From assembly GCA_021806345.1 (NCBI GenBank), contig JAJZXP010000396.1:1-18473 (forward strand): DNA of 18,473 bases. Direction: 5' to 3'. The translations under genes and the position numbers were made by a program. The notes under the pieces were generated by a model that was given only the letters and a program-made list of their open reading frames with translations, did not search any database and was not told where the DNA came from. The stretch's first letter is position 1, and each line of letters opens with the position of its first letter. Below, in pieces: positions 16,698-18,473 of this stretch. The stretch is from Thermoplasmata archaeon. Its GTDB lineage: Archaea > Thermoplasmatota > Thermoplasmata > Thermoplasmatales > Thermoplasmataceae.

Positions 16698-17677
16698 GGT
16701 TTCCCTCCCTTACGAGCATTGACTCGATCAACCTGTAAAATCAGATTCTCTAGCAAGTCTTTAGGAATGTCAAGGATTCTCTGAATGTTCGGAATCGTAT
16801 GCAGATTATAGTACCAACCTGTTTCAGGTGAGAAATCCCCAGCAACCTCTAACTGTTGTTTTGCAGTCTCGATTGCCTTTAAGGTCTTGCCCAGGGTCTT
16901 TAGAGGATTATGTTCGGTGAAAGCCAGCATGGATGTTTCGCCCTCTGCCATCTCTTTCTCCATTTTTTCTTTAATCTCTTTCCGCTTAGCATCCAGATTT
17001 TCCTCGGATAGAAGATCCTGATTAAGAATAAAGTCTAAGTCAGCTTTTGCAGTCATCTGAAGCATGCGCAGGATGTTTAACTGATTCAAATCCAACCGTG
17101 CTGAGTTAAAGCTCTCACTGATAGATTCCTTCTTCCGTGATTCAAGAACGCCACTAGCGAAGGTACCTACGCTTTCGTAGAACGACTTTATGCGACTTAT
17201 AGTCTCTTCCTGACTTAAATTTCCGAACACTTTATGCATGTCATCTATCTGTTTTGTAAGTTCCGGAACCTTTGCCTCTAGGGAATCGAGTTCTTTGTTC
17301 CTTCCATCCAGTTCCTTCTTTAAGTCGTTTAACTGATTTCTTAAGTTGGATCGTTCCCTGTTCAGAGCTTCAAAATCTTCCTTTAAGTCGGAGAGTTCCA
17401 CCAGGTCCTTTAGTTCATTCGCAACTGCTTCGATGTATAAGGGATTCCTTGGATTACATATTTCCTTCAAGACCTCACGGACATTAGCATATTTTTGATA
17501 AATAAACTGTGCAGCCTTATGGTTCTTTTTCAGATACATGTATAAATTCTCAATATCCACATCCCTCCTGAGAAGGAATCTTTCATTTTCCAGTACGGAT
17601 AACTTCAAACGCATCTGCTCGTTTTGTGCTTTAAGTTCCTGATAGTAGCTCTTACTTTCACCATCTTCTTTGGGCAT
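16694..17677 (-). CDS. coiled-coil protein heading a three-gene operon, 327 aa
   Basis: I do not recognise the family. Residues 1-35 are charged helix; a long heptad-rich stretch (RSNLRNQLNDLKKELDGR and following) from about 105 to 160 is a strong coiled coil; a second helical part rich in Lys and Glu spans about 215-270; and a compact C-terminal domain of about 50 residues (GDFSPETGWYYN to the end) follows. That last domain recurs alone at 16108-16260. There is no ATPase motif, membrane segment or signal peptide. A longer frame opens at TTG 17695, but I prefer ATG 17677 because a TATA box is centred 25 bases before it. The gene overlaps the zinc-protein gene by four bases. The layout suggests a structural or scaffolding partner for the two small proteins; that is inference. 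Confidence 0.8.
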   Translation of the reverse strand: MPKEDGESKSYYQELKAQNEQMRLKLSVLENERFLLRRDVDIENLYMYLKKNHKAAQFIYQKYANVREVLKEICNPRNPLYIEAVANELKDLVELSDLKEDFEALNRERSNLRNQLNDLKKELDGRNKELDSLEAKVPELTKQIDDMHKVFGNLSQEETISRIKSFYESVGTFASGVLESRKKESISESFNSARLDLNQLNILRMLQMTAKADLDFILNQDLLSEENLDAKRKEIKEKMEKEMAEGETSMLAFTEHNPLKTLGKTLKAIETAKQQLEVAGDFSPETGWYYNLHTIPNIQRILDIPKDLLENLILQVDRVNARKGGKP

Positions 17678-17691
17678 GAAATGGCATGGGT

Positions 17692-17744
17692 TCAATAGAT
17701 ATATAGTTGGGTATCTTTCAATATAGTTTCAATAGTTCTCAATA
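17692..17744 (-). repeat. four TATTGA repeats around the coiled-coil operon promoter
   Basis: TATTGA on the minus strand (TCAATA on the plus) occurs at 17692-17697, 17718-17723, 17729-17734 and 17739-17744. The last three are spaced 11 and 10 bases apart, one helical turn, and lie just upstream of the TATA box; the first lies just downstream of it. This is the layout of an operator or activator array for a protein binding one face of the DNA. The sequence is AT-rich, so chance is not excluded. Confidence 0.4.
17699..17706 (-). promoter_or_regulatory. TATA box of the coiled-coil operon
   Basis: CTATATAT on the minus strand, centred about 25 bases before ATG 17677. This matches the archaeal pattern for a transcript starting at the start codon and is the main reason to choose that ATG over TTG 17695. 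There is no ribosome binding site before the ATG, in contrast to the GGGAGGG of the next gene. Confidence 0.6.
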
Positions 17745-18473
17745 TATTTTAAAATAGGTATAGTTATTGGTAGAACCTACATAGTCCGATATTTCCTTGC
17801 GGCTAATACCGACAGATGTCATTTTTCGTTGCTTTTTGATTCCAAACCTAGATGTACTTAACCATGCAAGCCTGCATGAAGAAAGCAGAGTTAAATTTAC
17901 CAAACTCTGATAATGTGAATTTTATCGTGATATACTATGTCTGTCATAGATTAATTTTTTCCATGACTCCCCCAGTGTTAGAGTTATAATTCTATACTCT
18001 GAACCTCTCATATCAATCATCGTGGGGTTATATGGTAATAGTCGGGTTTGTTTCACGCGTAATATGGGATAATTATCCAATGTTCCATAGAACCCTTGAG
18101 GCCAAGCAAAATGCTTTAGGTTTCAATGATCCTGCACTACTTAGAGGGAGAAGAATTTTCCCGAAAATCAGCTGGAAGACAGAGGGTGATTCGTAGGCTT
18201 GCCAGATAAGCGTCAAGCGAGATGCTAAGTTACCTACGTTAACCTTCCAATATGTTGAATAAATCCTGTCATACCCATTCTGTATATTGGGTTATAGATA
18301 AGCCCAAAATGCAAGTTGGTTTTAACATCAATCGTCTGATTAGAACAGAACATGTAATTGTGCTAATTCGCTCTCTTGGGCACTTCATAACAAATATTAA
18401 GTGATATACATCAATCAAGAAATTAGGATTACCTAATGAATAGAATTTCCTGGTCCACGTTTTCTAATCCCAC
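17745..18473. other. right-hand stretch without a convincing gene
   Basis: Two weak items only. On the minus strand 17829-17746 opens as ATG with 27 codons containing SVGISRKEISDYVGS, which reads like a helix-turn-helix piece without a domain around it. On the plus strand ATG 18032 to TAG 18196 gives a 54-residue frame (MVIVGFVSRVIWDNY to the end) of no known family, basic in its second half. Short imperfect hairpins (for example GCTTG with CAAGC near 18198-18219) are unremarkable. The stretch looks like decayed or non-coding DNA. Confidence 0.4.
18032..18196 (+). CDS. candidate small frame, 54 aa, uncertain
   Basis: ATG 18032 to TAG 18196. The frame stays open 45 bases upstream as well, without another ATG. 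The product has a hydrophobic start, a HRTLEAKQNALGF segment and a basic LLRGRRIFPK segment. There is no clear ribosome binding site or TATA box, no neighbour on its strand and no resemblance I can name. It could be a remnant of a longer gene or chance. Confidence 0.2.
   Translation: MVIVGFVSRVIWDNYPMFHRTLEAKQNALGFNDPALLRGRRIFPKISWKTEGDS

Noticed and set aside
17746..17829. Helix-turn-helix-like peptide (SRKEISDYVGS) on the minus strand
   Set aside because: Only 27 codons, no surrounding domain, and its end overlaps the TATTGA repeats; not enough to call a gene.

Overview
The window looks archaeal, probably a Thermoplasmata-type euryarchaeon (inference). It is AT-rich and favours AGA/AGG for arginine. 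The tRNA-Val gene lacks an encoded CCA. Several first genes carry an AT-rich TATA-like box about 25 bases before the start codon, as in leaderless archaeal transcripts, while genes inside operons have GGTG/GGAGG-type ribosome binding sites and overlapping stop/start codons.

Layout. (1) 1-1150: tRNA-Val(GAC), a perfect 10-bp inverted repeat just after it, about 360 bases without a convincing gene, and a minus-strand protein with a PD-(D/E)XK-like nuclease signature. (2) 1388-2801: an AbiV-like protein, a tiny AbrB-like protein on the minus strand, and the eroded 3' part of an IS630-type transposase. (3) 2848-11991: four tightly packed plus-strand genes that read as a DISARM-type defence operon: DrmA-like helicase, DrmB-like DUF1998 protein, DrmC-like phospholipase-D protein, and a 1038-residue DrmE-like protein. 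No DNA methyltransferase gene lies in the window. (4) 12213-15150: a minus-strand pair, a GHKL/HSP90-type ATPase followed by a radical SAM protein with a cobalamin-binding-like N-terminus. (5) 15250-16260: a string of very small minus-strand reading frames, one needing a -1 frameshift, one split by an in-frame TGA, and one that is a second copy of the C-terminus of the coiled-coil protein upstream. (6) 16301-17677: a minus-strand operon of a coiled-coil protein, a C2H2-like zinc protein and an Sm/SH3-like small protein, led by a good TATA box with TATTGA repeats behind it. (7) 17745-18473: no convincing gene.

Interpretation. The window is a defence-rich accessory region next to a tRNA gene. 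Nuclease-like, AbiV-like and DISARM-like genes cluster, with transposase debris between them. The right half carries two groups I cannot assign to a described system: GHKL ATPase plus radical SAM enzyme, and coiled coil plus zinc finger plus Sm-like protein with a partial duplicate. They are the best candidates for something undescribed; a defence role for them rests on neighbourhood only.
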